From Chryseobacterium gleum (GTDB lineage: Bacteria; Bacteroidota; Bacteroidia; Flavobacteriales_D; Crocinitomicaceae), in NCBI GenBank assembly GCA_945897755.1, contig CAMDGH010000001.1, positions 1 to 64,000 on the forward strand: DNA of 64,000 nt, given 5' to 3'. Made by a program: the position numbers and the translations under genes. Position 1 is the stretch's first letter. Each line of letters starts with the position of its first letter. The notes under the pieces are model-generated. The model searched no databases. It was not told the DNA's origin and worked only from the letters and a program-made list of their open reading frames with translations. Below are positions 19,387-29,462 of the stretch, one piece after another.

Positions 19387-20304
19387 GTGTTGAATTACGT
19401 AAAGGATCCTATGGATCCTTTTTTTTTGCTAAATGATTTTGAAATTTATTTAAACTCCGAAAAAAGAGTTTCTAATCACACGCTTGTTGCTTACTTAAAG
19501 GATACAAGAGATTTTATTCATTCCTTTTCCTTGACTAACCAAAATGAAATGAATGAAGTGTCTTTTCAAGTACTACGTTCTTGGTTGGTTGAACTTGTTG
19601 AATCAGGATTGTCAAATAGAACAATAAACCGAAAAATTTCTTCTGTTCGGATGTATTTTAAATGGTTGGTAAAGAACAAATATATTTTAACAGATCCTAC
19701 TACAAGGCTGAAAGGACCAAAAACAGAAAAAAGACTTCCTACTTTTATAAAGCAATCCGAATTATCACTAGACGCACTTTCTGATATTTTCCCTAACAAT
19801 AATGAAGGATTAAGAGATCGTCTATTCATTGAGTTGTTTTATCAAACAGGCATTCGTTTGAGTGAGCTCATTTCATTAAAGACATCAAGTGTGACAGCGA
19901 CAATGATTAAGGTGTTGGGAAAACGGAACAAAGAGCGCTTAATCCCTATTTCAGATAACTTATCAATGTTAATTAAGGTTTATTTGACATGTAAAACTGA
20001 AGATGAATCAAAATCTCCTTTTCTTTTTGCTCTAAAGAATGGAGATAAATTATATCCAAAGTTTGTTTATAGAAAAATTAATTATTATCTTGGTCTCATA
20101 ACTACAATTGAGAAAAAAAGCCCACACGTTCTTAGACATTCTTTTGCAACTCATATGTTGAATAATGGTGCCGGTCTGGAAACCTTAAAAAATATATTAG
20201 GTCATGCTAGTTTGGCTGCTACTCAGGTTTATACTCATAGTTCGTTTGCGCAATTAAATTCTATTTATTCATCCGCCCATCCTCGTGGGCATAATAAAAC
20301 ATAA
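19387..20304 (+). CDS. xerC: Tyrosine recombinase XerC/XerD-like (GTG start at 19387 or ATG at 19411)
   Basis: FEIYLNSEKRVSNHTLVAYLKDTRDF, ELFYQTGIRLSELISL, HVLRHSFATHMLNNGAGLETLKNILGHASLAATQVYTH. Confidence 0.92.
   Translation: MLNYVKDPMDPFFLLNDFEIYLNSEKRVSNHTLVAYLKDTRDFIHSFSLTNQNEMNEVSFQVLRSWLVELVESGLSNRTINRKISSVRMYFKWLVKNKYILTDPTTRLKGPKTEKRLPTFIKQSELSLDALSDIFPNNNEGLRDRLFIELFYQTGIRLSELISLKTSSVTATMIKVLGKRNKERLIPISDNLSMLIKVYLTCKTEDESKSPFLFALKNGDKLYPKFVYRKINYYLGLITTIEKKSPHVLRHSFATHMLNNGAGLETLKNILGHASLAATQVYTHSSFAQLNSIYSSAHPRGHNKT
19401..19427 (+). terminator. Intrinsic terminator of rpsU overlapping the 5' end of xerC
   Basis: aaaggatcc-tat-ggatccttt 9-bp perfect stem, 3-nt loop, running into 9 consecutive T. 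Confidence 0.75.
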
Positions 20305-20307
20305 ATC

Positions 20308-20601
20308 ATGGATATCAAAATTCAAGCAGTTCATTTTTCAGCAGATAAAAAATTAATTGATTATATCGAAGAGAAAATAGCAAAGTTAAATTTGTTTAAT
20401 GATCAAATTTTAAGTGCGGAAGTTTTCTTAAGACTTGAAAACACAACTGATGTTGATAATAAAATTGGTGAGGTAAGGATATTTCTCCCAGGTAAAGAGC
20501 TTTTTGCCAAAAAGCAAGCTAAGTCTTTCGAGGAGGCTATAGATAATGCTAATGAAGCATTAAGAAAACAAGTACTCAAAGAAAAAGAAAAAGTTTCTTA
20601 A
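20308..20601 (+). CDS. hpf: Ribosome hibernation-promoting factor / RaiA family
   Basis: 97 aa; MDIKIQAVHFSADKKLIDYIEEKIAKLNLFND..EVFLRLEN. Confidence 0.9.
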   Translation: MDIKIQAVHFSADKKLIDYIEEKIAKLNLFNDQILSAEVFLRLENTTDVDNKIGEVRIFLPGKELFAKKQAKSFEEAIDNANEALRKQVLKEKEKVS

Positions 20602-20640
20602 TTGTTAATTTGAAGATTGATTTAGTTTATCACTCATTAA

Positions 20641-20677
20641 AAAAAAGAGCATTTATTTGATAGATGCTCTTTTTTTA
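20641..20677 (+). terminator. Intrinsic terminator after hpf
   Basis: aaaaaagagcat...atgctctttttt stem-loop with T-tract. Confidence 0.75.
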
Positions 20678-20697
20678 ATTTTTTTTTTAGAAACAAC

Positions 20698-20727
20698 TTG
20701 CTATTAAAATATAAATATGTATATTTG
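20698..20727 (+). promoter_or_regulatory. Bacteroidota-type promoter of the tRNA cluster (TTG-N19-TATATTTG)
   Basis: TTG 20698-20700, 19-nt spacer, TATATTTG 20720-20727, upstream of the first tRNA. Confidence 0.7.
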
Positions 20728-20784
20728 CACACCTCTAAGGCTAGCAGGTTTAAAACGTTCTTTAAAATAATATAATTTCAATGC

Positions 20785-20858
20785 GCCGGTGTAGCTCAGT
20801 TGGCTAGAGCAGCTGATTTGTAATCAGCAGGTCGGGGGTTCAAGTCCCTCCACCGGCT
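20785..20858 (+). tRNA. tRNA-Thr (anticodon TGT)
   Basis: Acceptor gccggtg/caccggc, anticodon loop ttTGTaa, T-loop gttcaag. Confidence 0.95.
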
Positions 20859-20864
20859 CTCAAT

Positions 20865-20946
20865 GGGGGTATCGCATAGTGGCTATTGCACCAGACTGTA
20901 AATCTGTCACCTCACGGTATCGTTGGTTCGAGTCCATCTACCCCCA
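20865..20946 (+). tRNA. tRNA-Tyr (anticodon GTA)
   Basis: Acceptor gggggta/taccccc, anticodon GTA, long variable arm. Confidence 0.95.
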
Positions 20947-20963
20947 CAACATTGAACTTATAA

Positions 20964-21036
20964 GCGGGAGTAGCTCAGTTGGTAGAGCGTCAGCCTTCCA
21001 AGCTGAGGGTCGCGAGTTCGAATCTCGTCTCCCGCT
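20964..21036 (+). tRNA. tRNA-Gly (anticodon TCC)
   Basis: Acceptor gcgggag/ctcccgc, anticodon loop ctTCCaa, gttcgaatc T-arm. Confidence 0.95.
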
Positions 21037-21053
21037 CTATTTTAACGACCTTT

Positions 21054-21125
21054 GCCGGTGTAGCTCAGGGGTAGAGCGCTTCCTTGGTAAGGAAGAGGTC
21101 ACGAGTTCAATTCTCGTCATTGGCT
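21054..21125 (+). tRNA. tRNA-Thr (anticodon GGT)
   Basis: Anticodon arm cttcc-ttGGTaa-ggaag; acceptor gccggtg/cattggc with two G.T wobble pairs. Confidence 0.93.
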
Positions 21126-21162
21126 CTTGCAGATTTTCATTCAATTATTGGATGAATTTTTG

Positions 21163-21170
21163 TATATTTG
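21163..21170 (+). promoter_or_regulatory. Candidate -7 box (TATATTTG) upstream of tuf
   Basis: TAnnTTTG match about 40 bp before the tuf ATG; no clear -33 element at ideal spacing. Confidence 0.45.
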
Positions 21171-21210
21171 TAAAATATCAATTAATTAATAACAAAAAAA
21201 AAGAAAAAAA

Positions 21211-22398
21211 ATGGCTAAGGAAAATTTTAACCGTTCTAAACCACACGTTAACATCGGGACTATCGGTCACGTTGACCACGGTAAAACTACATTAACTGCT
21301 GCAATCTCTAGCGTTTTAGCTTCTAAAGGACTTGCTGCTGTACGTGATTTCTCTTCTATTGATAATGCTCCTGAAGAAAAAGAACGTGGTATTACAATTA
21401 ACACTTCTCATATTGAGTATGAAACTTTAGTTCGTCACTATGCTCACGTTGACTGTCCAGGTCACGCGGATTACGTGAAAAACATGGTTACAGGTGCTGC
21501 TCAAATGGATGGTGCTATTCTTGTGGTTGCTGCAACTGACGGACCAATGCCTCAAACTCGTGAGCATATCCTTTTGGGTCGCCAAGTTGGTGTTCCAAGA
21601 ATGGTTGTATTCATGAATAAAGTGGATATGGTTGACGATGAAGAATTACTTGAATTAGTAGAAATGGAAATACGTGAATTATTATCGTTTTACAAATACG
21701 ATGGTGATAACGCTCCAGTAATACAAGGTTCTGCATTAGGTGCTTTAAACGGTGAAGCTAGTTGGGTGGCTAAAGTAGAAGAATTAATGGATGCTGTTGA
21801 TACTTATATTGAGTTACCTCCTCGTGATGTTGATAAGCCTTTCTTGATGCCAGTTGAAGATGTTTTTACGATCACTGGTCGTGGAACTGTTGCAACAGGT
21901 AGAATTGAAGCAGGTGTTATTAATACAGGAGATGGTGTTGATATTTTAGGAATGGGTGATGTTAAATTGACTTCGACTGTTACTGGTGTTGAGATGTTCC
22001 GTAAAATTTTGGATAGAGGTGAAGCTGGAGATAACGTAGGTTTATTATTACGTGGTATTGAAAAGTCTCAAATCAAAAGAGGAATGGTTATCGCTAAAAC
22101 GGGTACTGTTAAGCCTCATACTGATTTCAAAGCTGAGATTTATGTATTGAAAAAAGAAGAAGGTGGTCGTCATACTCCATTCCATAACAAATACCGTCCT
22201 CAGTTTTACTTCCGTACTACGGATGTTACTGGTGAGATTTTCTTAACTGATGGTCGTGAAATGGTTATGCCAGGTGATAACGTATCAATTACTGTTAAAT
22301 TAATTGTGCCTGTAGTAATGGACAAAGGCTTACGTTTTGCAATCCGTGAAGGTGGTAAAACAGTTGGTGCTGGTCAAGTTACTGAAGTAATCGCTTAA
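21211..22398 (+). CDS. tuf: Elongation factor Tu
   Basis: 395 aa; [47 protein letters not shown]. Confidence 0.99.
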   Translation: MAKENFNRSKPHVNIGTIGHVDHGKTTLTAAISSVLASKGLAAVRDFSSIDNAPEEKERGITINTSHIEYETLVRHYAHVDCPGHADYVKNMVTGAAQMDGAILVVAATDGPMPQTREHILLGRQVGVPRMVVFMNKVDMVDDEELLELVEMEIRELLSFYKYDGDNAPVIQGSALGALNGEASWVAKVEELMDAVDTYIELPPRDVDKPFLMPVEDVFTITGRGTVATGRIEAGVINTGDGVDILGMGDVKLTSTVTGVEMFRKILDRGEAGDNVGLLLRGIEKSQIKRGMVIAKTGTVKPHTDFKAEIYVLKKEEGGRHTPFHNKYRPQFYFRTTDVTGEIFLTDGREMVMPGDNVSITVKLIVPVVMDKGLRFAIREGGKTVGAGQVTEVIA

Positions 22399-22421
22399 TT
22401 AGTTTTTTAACAATTTAATTT

Positions 22422-22448
22422 AGAGGGGGATTTATCCTCCTCTTTTTT
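22422..22448 (+). terminator. Intrinsic terminator between tuf and tRNA-Trp
   Basis: agagggggat-tt-atcctcctct stem followed by T-run. Confidence 0.7.
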
Positions 22449-22521
22449 ACGGGCGTAGCTCAGCTGGTAGAGTAGTGGTCTCCAAAACCATTGGTCGTGG
22501 GTTCGAACCCTACCGCCCGTG
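22449..22521 (+). tRNA. tRNA-Trp (anticodon CCA)
   Basis: Acceptor acgggcg/cgcccgt, anticodon loop ctCCAaa, gttcgaacc T-arm. Confidence 0.95.
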
Positions 22522-22540
22522 CAAACTTAAACTTTATAAA

Positions 22541-22765
22541 GTGTCAAAATTTAAGACTTATATAAATGAAACTGTTGTTGAAATGACAACGAATGTTTCT
22601 TGGCCTACGTGGAAAGAATTGCAAAGTAATACAATTATCGTTGTTATTGCTTCGCTAATTTTTGCATTATTGATTTTTATAATGGATTATTCATTTGGTA
22701 TCTCCTCGGATGAAAAAGCTGCTTGGAAAGGTTTAGTTGGGTTTATTTATCATTTCTTTAGGTAG
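22541..22765 (+). CDS. secE: Preprotein translocase subunit SecE (likely GTG start at 22541; the ORF-track start lies inside tRNA-Trp)
   Basis: MSKFKTYINETVVEMTTNVSWPTWKELQSNTIIVVIASLIFALLIFIMDYSFG; between tRNA-Trp and nusG. Confidence 0.92.
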   Translation: MSKFKTYINETVVEMTTNVSWPTWKELQSNTIIVVIASLIFALLIFIMDYSFGISSDEKAAWKGLVGFIYHFFR

Positions 22766-22772
22766 GGTTGTT

Positions 22773-23324
22773 ATGAGTGAAATAAAAAAGAAATGGTACG
22801 TAGTACGTGCAGTTAGTGGGAAAGAAAAAAAAGTAAAGGAATACCTTGAATTAGAAATTTCTCGTCACAAACTTACTGATTTTGTAGAGCAAGTTCTTAT
22901 TCCTACTGAAAAAGTTTTTCAGATTAGAAACGGTAAAAAAATAAGTAAAGAAAAGTCCTATTTGCCTGGATATGTGTTAATTGAAGCATCTTTAGTTGGT
23001 GAAGTTGAGCACGTTATTAAAGGGATACCTAATGTGATTGGCTTTTTAGGAACTGAAAAAGGAGGCGATCCTGTACCTATGCGAATCTCTGAAGTTAATC
23101 GTATATTAGGTAAGGTTGATGAGTTATCAGAGTCTGAAGAAGAAATGAAAATTCCTTTTGTTGTTGGAGAGCCAGTTAAAGTAATAGATGGACCTTTCAA
23201 TAATTTTTCTGGTATTGTTGATGAGATCAATGAAGATAAGAAAAAATTAAAGGTTATGGTCAAAATTTTTGGCAGAAAAAATTTGCTTGAATTAAGTTAC
23301 ATGCAAGTCGAAAAAGAATTGTAA
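22773..23324 (+). CDS. nusG: Transcription termination/antitermination protein NusG (ATG at 22773)
   Basis: KKWYVVRAVSGKEKKVKEYLE, LPGYVLIEA, VGEPVKVIDGPFNNFSGIVDEIN. Confidence 0.95.
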   Translation: MSEIKKKWYVVRAVSGKEKKVKEYLELEISRHKLTDFVEQVLIPTEKVFQIRNGKKISKEKSYLPGYVLIEASLVGEVEHVIKGIPNVIGFLGTEKGGDPVPMRISEVNRILGKVDELSESEEEMKIPFVVGEPVKVIDGPFNNFSGIVDEINEDKKKLKVMVKIFGRKNLLELSYMQVEKEL

Positions 23325-23410
23325 ATTTGTATTTTTAACCCGTAGGAGTGGGCAATTGTTTGAAAGCTTCCCTTTTGATAACCCACGTTTAACTACATAA
23401 ATTATAATAA

Positions 23411-23857
23411 ATGGCTAAAGAAGTAGCAGCATTGATCAAATTACAGATCAAAGGTGGTGCAGCTAATCCAGCTCCTCCAGTAGGACCAGCTCTTGGTGCT
23501 AAAGGCGTGAATATCATGGAGTTCTGTAAGCAGTACAATGCTAGAACACAAGATAAACCTGGAAAAGTGTTACCATGTGTTATCACTGTATACAGTGATA
23601 AATCGTTTGATTTTGTAATAAAAACGCCTCCGGCAGCAATTCAAATTTTTGAAGCAGCAAAACTCAAAAAAGGTTCGTCTATGCCGAACAAAACAAAAGT
23701 TGGTTCTATATCTTGGGATCAAATTAGAGCTATAGCTGAAGATAAAATGACTGATATGAACTGTTTTACAGTTGATTCAGCAATGAAGATGGTTGCTGGA
23801 ACGGCAAGAAGTATGGGTGTAACCGTTAAAGGTGGTCAAGCACCAGTAACTAAATAA
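23411..23857 (+). CDS. rplK: 50S ribosomal protein L11
   Basis: 148 aa; [37 protein letters not shown]. Confidence 0.98.
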   Translation: MAKEVAALIKLQIKGGAANPAPPVGPALGAKGVNIMEFCKQYNARTQDKPGKVLPCVITVYSDKSFDFVIKTPPAAIQIFEAAKLKKGSSMPNKTKVGSISWDQIRAIAEDKMTDMNCFTVDSAMKMVAGTARSMGVTVKGGQAPVTK

Positions 23858-23865
23858 TCGCAGAC

Positions 23866-24561
23866 ATGGGAAGAGTATCTAAAAAGAGAAAAGAAGTTTT
23901 AGCTAAATATGATTTAGTGAAAACTTACACCTTAGTTGAAGCGTGTGATTTAGTGAAGGTGATAACTACAGCAAAATTTGATGCTTCCGTTGACATTAGC
24001 GTTAGACTTGGTGTTGATCCAAGAAAAGCGAATCAAATGGTTAGGGGAACTGTTGCATTACCTCATGGTACTGGAAAGGATGTAAAAGTATTAGTACTTT
24101 GTACTCCTGATAAAGAAGCTGAGGCGATTGCTGCAGGTGCAGATTTCGTTGGGTTAGATGACTACATTGAGAAAATCAAAGGTGGTTGGACTGATGTTGA
24201 CGTTATTATTACGATGCCTTCTGTTATGGGTAAAGTTGGTGCGTTAGGAAGGATTCTAGGACCTAGAAGTTTGATGCCTAACCCAAAAACAGGAACTGTG
24301 ACTATGGAGGTTGGTAAAGCTGTATTAGAAGTTAAAGCTGGTAAGATTGATTTTAAAGTTGATAAGTATGGTAATATTCATGCTGGTATTGGTAAGGCAA
24401 GTTTCGAAGGAGATAAATTGCGTGAAAATGCTGCTGAAATGATCAGTGCTTTAAATAAATTAAAACCATCTGCAGCGAAAGGTACCTACATTAAAAGTGT
24501 ATACCTAAGTTCTACTATGAGTCCAAGTATTCAAATTGACGCTAAATCTTTGTTAGCTTAA
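23866..24561 (+). CDS. rplA: 50S ribosomal protein L1
   Basis: 231 aa; [41 protein letters not shown]. Confidence 0.98.
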   Translation: MGRVSKKRKEVLAKYDLVKTYTLVEACDLVKVITTAKFDASVDISVRLGVDPRKANQMVRGTVALPHGTGKDVKVLVLCTPDKEAEAIAAGADFVGLDDYIEKIKGGWTDVDVIITMPSVMGKVGALGRILGPRSLMPNPKTGTVTMEVGKAVLEVKAGKIDFKVDKYGNIHAGIGKASFEGDKLRENAAEMISALNKLKPSAAKGTYIKSVYLSSTMSPSIQIDAKSLLA

Positions 24562-24573
24562 AAACTTAAGAAA

Positions 24574-25095
24574 ATGACTAAAGAAGAAAAAGCTAAATAC
24601 ATTGATGATCTGACTGCTGAATTAGTAGATGCCCGTATTTTTTACTTGGCAGATACTTCAGAATTAACTGTTGATGTAATTAATAACCTTAGAAGAAAGT
24701 GTTTTCAATCAGATGTTAGATTGAAAGTAGTAAAAAACACATTATTGTCTAAGGCAATGGATCGTGTTGAGGGCATTGATTATGGACAGTTAAAAGATGT
24801 TTTGGCTGGTCCTACATCAATTTTATTTGCAGAAGTAGGTAATGTACCTGCAAAAATTATTCAAGAGTTTCGTAAAAAAAGCGCTAAACCTTTATTAAAG
24901 GGAGCATTTATTGAAGAAGCTATTTTTATTGGAGACAATCAATTAGAAGCATTATCTAATATTAAGAGTAAGAATGAGCTTATTGGTGACATTGTTGGTT
25001 TACTTCAAAGTCCTGCTAAGAACGTTATTTCTGCCCTTAAAGGTCAAGGTGGTAAAATTGTAGGTATCCTTAAAACGCTCGAAGAAAGAGCTTAA
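24574..25095 (+). CDS. rplJ: 50S ribosomal protein L10
   Basis: 173 aa; LRRKCFQSDVRLKVVKNTLLSKAM, VLAGPTSILFAE. Confidence 0.97.
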   Translation: MTKEEKAKYIDDLTAELVDARIFYLADTSELTVDVINNLRRKCFQSDVRLKVVKNTLLSKAMDRVEGIDYGQLKDVLAGPTSILFAEVGNVPAKIIQEFRKKSAKPLLKGAFIEEAIFIGDNQLEALSNIKSKNELIGDIVGLLQSPAKNVISALKGQGGKIVGILKTLEERA

Positions 25096-25132
25096 TTAAT
25101 TTTATAAATAATAATTCAAAAACAAAAATAAC

Positions 25133-25507
25133 ATGGCTGATTTAAAGCAAATCGCGGAAACGCTTGTAAACTTAACGGTTAAAGAAGTAAATGAACTTGC
25201 TGCTATCCTAAAAGACGAATATGGTATCGAACCTGCTGCAGCTGCTGCTGTAATGGTTGCTGGTGGTGGTGCTGGTGCTGAAGTTGCTGAAGAGAAAACT
25301 GAGTTTGATGTGATCTTAAAAGCGGGTGGTCCTAGCAAACTTGCAGTTGTTAAGTTAGTGAAAGAATTAACTGGAAATGGTTTGAAAGAATCAAAAGATT
25401 TAGTTGATAATGTTCCTTCTGTATTGAAGGAAGGTATTGCTAAAGACGAAGCCGAAGCACTTAAGAAAGCTTTAGAAGAAGCTGGTGCTGAAGTTGAAAT
25501 CAAGTAA
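25133..25507 (+). CDS. rplL: 50S ribosomal protein L7/L12
   Basis: 124 aa; [55 protein letters not shown]. Confidence 0.98.
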   Translation: MADLKQIAETLVNLTVKEVNELAAILKDEYGIEPAAAAAVMVAGGGAGAEVAEEKTEFDVILKAGGPSKLAVVKLVKELTGNGLKESKDLVDNVPSVLKEGIAKDEAEALKKALEEAGAEVEIK

Positions 25508-25529
25508 TTATTCTACTTTTATTATAGGT

Positions 25530-25570
25530 TAGGCACTGCTGAAAAGCATGTGCCTATTCCTATTTTTATA
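25530..25570 (+). terminator. Candidate attenuator hairpin between rplL and rpoB
   Basis: taggcac-tgct-gaaa-agca-t-gtgccta (GAAA tetraloop) followed by a U-rich stretch. Confidence 0.6.
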
Positions 25571-25614
25571 TTAAGTGCATAAGAGTACATTTTTTTTAAT
25601 AAATTCTTTTATCC

Positions 25615-28600
25615 TTGGCAACATCAACAAATATATCGACAAGAATCAATTTTGCTTCAAGCAAAAATGCAATTGAATATCCTGATTTTCTAGATATTCA
25701 ATTAAAATCCTTCCAAGAGTTTTTTCAATTAGAAACAACTCCTGAAAATAGAAATAGTGAAGGTCTATTTAAAGTTTTTTCTGAAAATTTCCCAATTACT
25801 GATACACGAAATCAGTTTGTACTTGAATTTTTAGATTATTTTATTGATCCTCCAAGGTATACTATCGAAGAGTGTATCGATAGAGGGTTAACTTATAGTG
25901 TGCCTCTTAAGGCTAAGCTAAAGTTATATTGTACTGATCCCGAACACGAAGATTTTGAAACTATAGTTCAAGATGTATATTTGGGAACGATACCTTATAT
26001 GACACCAAAAGGTTCATTTGTGATTAACGGTGCTGAACGTGTTATCGTTTCTCAGTTACATAGATCTCCAGGTGTTTTCTTTGGACAAAGCCGTCATGCA
26101 AATGGTACTAAACTATACTCTGCAAGAGTAATTCCTTTTAAAGGTTCTTGGATTGAATTTGCGACTGATATTAATAATGTCATGTATGCATATATTGATC
26201 GTAAGAAAAAACTTCCTGTAACCACTCTTTTTAGAGCGATTGGATATGAAACAGATAAGGATATCCTTGAGATTTTTGGTCTTGCGGATGAAATAAAGGT
26301 TTCTAAATCTGTTCTTAAAAAACTTGTTGGCAGAAAACTGGCTGCTCGTGTATTGAAAACTTGGATCGAAGATTTTGGTGATGAAGATACAGGAGAAGTC
26401 GTTTCTATTGAAAGAAATGAAGTGATCTTAGATCGTGATACTGTTATTGAAGATCATCATATTGATCTTATTTTAGAAGCAGGTGTTAAAACAATTATCC
26501 TTCATAAAGAGGATGTTAATTCAGCTGAATTCACGATCATTTATAATACCTTACAAAAAGATATTTCCAATTCTGAAAAAGAGGCGGTTGAACATATCTA
26601 TAGACAATTGCGTAATGCTGAACCACCAGATTATGAGACCGCGAAGAATGTTTTTGAAAAGTTATTCTTTTCAGATACAAGATATGACTTAGGTGAGGTT
26701 GGTCGTTTTAGGTTAAATAAAAAGTTGCGTTTAGATGATTCTGAAGCTTCTCGTGTATTAACTAAAAATGATATCATTTCTATCATCAAATATTTAATTG
26801 AATTAATTAATTCAAAAGCTGATGTTGATGATATTGACCACTTATCAAATCGTCGTGTTCGTACTGTAGGGGAACAATTATATTCTCAATTCGGTGTTGG
26901 TCTTGCTCGTATGGCAAGAACGATTAGAGAGAGAATGAATGTAAGGGATAATGAAGTTTTTACTCCTATTGATCTTATTAATGCTAAAACCTTATCTTCT
27001 GTTATTAATTCATTTTTTGGGACTAATCAATTGTCTCAATTTATGGATCAAACGAATCCCTTATCAGAAGTTACTCATAAACGACGTTTATCTGCACTAG
27101 GGCCAGGTGGATTATCTAGAGAAAGAGCTGGTTTCGAGGTTCGTGATGTTCATTATACACATTATGGTCGTTTATGTACCATTGAAACTCCGGAAGGACC
27201 TAATATTGGTTTAATTTCTTCTCTTTGTGTTTATGCTAAAGTGAATAAATTAGGTTTTATTGAAACTCCATATCGTTCAGTTGATAAAGGTAGAGTGGTT
27301 GTTGAAAATGCTCCTGTATACTTAACTGCTGAAGAAGAGGATGCTAAAATGATTGCACAAGCGAATGTTGTTGTTGATGACAATGGTAACATTTCAAGTG
27401 AGTTTGTTAAAGCTAGGTACGAAGGTGATTTTCCTGTTGTTACTCCAAATGATATTCATTTAATTGATGTCGGTGCGAATCAAATTGCTTCTATTGCTGC
27501 CTCATCTATTCCTTTCTTGGAACATGATGATGCCAATCGTGCTTTGATGGGGTCCAATATGCAACGTCAAGCGGTTCCTTTATTAAAACCAAATTCACCA
27601 ATTGTTGGAACAGGTATTGAACGATTAGTTGCCCGAGATTCTCGCGTATTAATTAATTCTGAAGGTTCTGGTGTTGTTGAATATGTTGATGCAAACGAAA
27701 TCATAATTAAGTATGATTGGAATGAAGATGATAAGCTTGTTAGTTTTGATATAGAAACAAAACAATATTCATTAACTAAATTTCAAAAAACGAATCAAAG
27801 TACTACAATCAATCTTAAGCCGATTGTCAAAAAAGGGGATCGTGTTGAAAAAGGTCAAGTGCTTTGTGAAGGATATGCAACTCAACAAGGAGAATTAGCT
27901 TTAGGTCAAAATCTTAAGGTTGCATTTATGCCTTGGAAAGGGTATAATTTTGAGGATGCTATTGTTATATCTGAAAAAGTGGTTCGTGATGATATCTTCA
28001 CTTCGATTCACATCGATGAGTATACCTTAGAAGTAAGAGAAACAAAACGCGGAATGGAAGAATTAACTTCTGATATTCCAAATGTGAGTGAAGAAGCTAC
28101 TAAAGATTTAGATGAGAATGGTCTTATTCGTATCGGTGCTGAAATTAAAGAAGGAGATATTTTAATTGGTAAAATTACACCGAAAGGTGAAACTGATCCG
28201 TCTCCTGAAGAAAAATTACTTCGTGCAATTTTTGGTGATAAAGCGGGAGATGTTAAAGATGCATCTTTAAAAGCTGGACCATCTTTAAGAGGTGTTGTGA
28301 TTGACAAAAAATTATTCTCACGATCTGTTAAGGATAGAAAGTCTAAATCGCAAGATAAACCAATATTAGAGTCTTTGGATTCTGATTATGAAAAAGATTT
28401 TTCTTCTTTAAAAGAGAGGTTAGTTGATAAATTAGTTCAAATTTTAGGGGAAACGAAAGCAAGTGGTGTTTTCAATAACTTTAAAGAAGAAATCATAAAA
28501 AAGGGAAGTAAATTCTCTCAAAAAGCTTTAATTGCGATTGATTATTCTATTGTTAATCCTACTAATTGGACTTCCGAATCTGAAATTAATTCTCTTATTG

Positions 28601-29427
28601 GTCGTGTAATCCATAATTTTACGATTAAAGCAAACGATTTATTAGGTGCTTACAAACGTAAAAAATTCCATATTTCTGTTGGTGATGAACTACCAGCTGG
28701 AATAGTAAAAATGGCAAAAGTTTATATCGCTAAAAAACGTAAGTTGAAAGTAGGTGATAAAATGGCTGGTCGTCACGGTAATAAAGGGATTGTTGCTAAT
28801 ATTGTTCGTGAGGAAGACATGCCTTTCTTAGCGGATGGTACTCCGGTAGATATCGTTTTAAATCCACTAGGCGTTCCTTCTCGTATGAATTTAGGTCAGA
28901 TTTATGAAACTGTTCTAGGGTGGGCTGGTGAAAAACTAGGTGTTAAGTTTGCAACTCCTATTTTTGACGGAGCTACTCCAGATGAAATAAATGATTGGAC
29001 TGATAAAGCAGGAGTACCAAGATCAGGTAAGACCTATTTATATGATGGTGGAACAGGAGATCGTTTTGATCAAACTGCTACCGTGGGTGTGATTTACATG
29101 CTTAAATTATCACACATGGTTGATGATAAAATGCATGCACGTTCAATCGGACCATATTCATTAATTACTCAGCAACCATTAGGTGGTAAGGCTCAGTTTG
29201 GTGGTCAGCGTTTCGGTGAGATGGAAGTTTGGGCATTGGAAGCTTTTGGGGCTGCTAATATCCTTCAAGAAATCTTAACTGTCAAGTCTGATGATGTAAT
29301 CGGAAGGGCTAAGGCATATGAAGCAATTGTTAAAGGGGACAATATTCCAGAACCTGGAATTCCAGAATCCTTTAATGTATTATTACATGAGCTAAGAGGT
29401 TTAGGTCTTAACATATCAATGGATTAA
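25615..29427 (+). CDS. rpoB: DNA-directed RNA polymerase subunit beta (TTG start)
   Basis: 1270 aa; [62 protein letters not shown]. Confidence 0.98.
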   Translation: MATSTNISTRINFASSKNAIEYPDFLDIQLKSFQEFFQLETTPENRNSEGLFKVFSENFPITDTRNQFVLEFLDYFIDPPRYTIEECIDRGLTYSVPLKAKLKLYCTDPEHEDFETIVQDVYLGTIPYMTPKGSFVINGAERVIVSQLHRSPGVFFGQSRHANGTKLYSARVIPFKGSWIEFATDINNVMYAYIDRKKKLPVTTLFRAIGYETDKDILEIFGLADEIKVSKSVLKKLVGRKLAARVLKTWIEDFGDEDTGEVVSIERNEVILDRDTVIEDHHIDLILEAGVKTIILHKEDVNSAEFTIIYNTLQKDISNSEKEAVEHIYRQLRNAEPPDYETAKNVFEKLFFSDTRYDLGEVGRFRLNKKLRLDDSEASRVLTKNDIISIIKYLIELINSKADVDDIDHLSNRRVRTVGEQLYSQFGVGLARMARTIRERMNVRDNEVFTPIDLINAKTLSSVINSFFGTNQLSQFMDQTNPLSEVTHKRRLSALGPGGLSRERAGFEVRDVHYTHYGRLCTIETPEGPNIGLISSLCVYAKVNKLGFIETPYRSVDKGRVVVENAPVYLTAEEEDAKMIAQANVVVDDNGNISSEFVKARYEGDFPVVTPNDIHLIDVGANQIASIAASSIPFLEHDDANRALMGSNMQRQAVPLLKPNSPIVGTGIERLVARDSRVLINSEGSGVVEYVDANEIIIKYDWNEDDKLVSFDIETKQYSLTKFQKTNQSTTINLKPIVKKGDRVEKGQVLCEGYATQQGELALGQNLKVAFMPWKGYNFEDAIVISEKVVRDDIFTSIHIDEYTLEVRETKRGMEELTSDIPNVSEEATKDLDENGLIRIGAEIKEGDILIGKITPKGETDPSPEEKLLRAIFGDKAGDVKDASLKAGPSLRGVVIDKKLFSRSVKDRKSKSQDKPILESLDSDYEKDFSSLKERLVDKLVQILGETKASGVFNNFKEEIIKKGSKFSQKALIAIDYSIVNPTNWTSESEINSLIGRVIHNFTIKANDLLGAYKRKKFHISVGDELPAGIVKMAKVYIAKKRKLKVGDKMAGRHGNKGIVANIVREEDMPFLADGTPVDIVLNPLGVPSRMNLGQIYETVLGWAGEKLGVKFATPIFDGATPDEINDWTDKAGVPRSGKTYLYDGGTGDRFDQTATVGVIYMLKLSHMVDDKMHARSIGPYSLITQQPLGGKAQFGGQRFGEMEVWALEAFGAANILQEILTVKSDDVIGRAKAYEAIVKGDNIPEPGIPESFNVLLHELRGLGLNISMD

Positions 29428-29462
29428 TTATCACGTTGTTGAATTTTAAAATAAGCAAGTAG

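Noticed and set aside
19387-20304. xerC as part of an integron or integrative element
   Set aside because: Neighbouring genes are housekeeping (rpsU, hpf, tRNAs, tuf) and no att repeats or cargo were seen; a chromosomal XerC/D-type recombinase is more likely.
20879-21295. 138-aa plus-strand ORF
   Set aside because: It runs through tRNA-Tyr, tRNA-Gly, tRNA-Thr and into tuf out of frame, so it is spurious.
22475-22540. N-terminal extension of secE in the ORF track
   Set aside because: Lies inside tRNA-Trp; the SecE protein most plausibly starts at GTG 22541.
25102-25503. 133-aa minus-strand ORF opposite rplL
   Set aside because: Shadow ORF of the Ala-rich rplL coding sequence.
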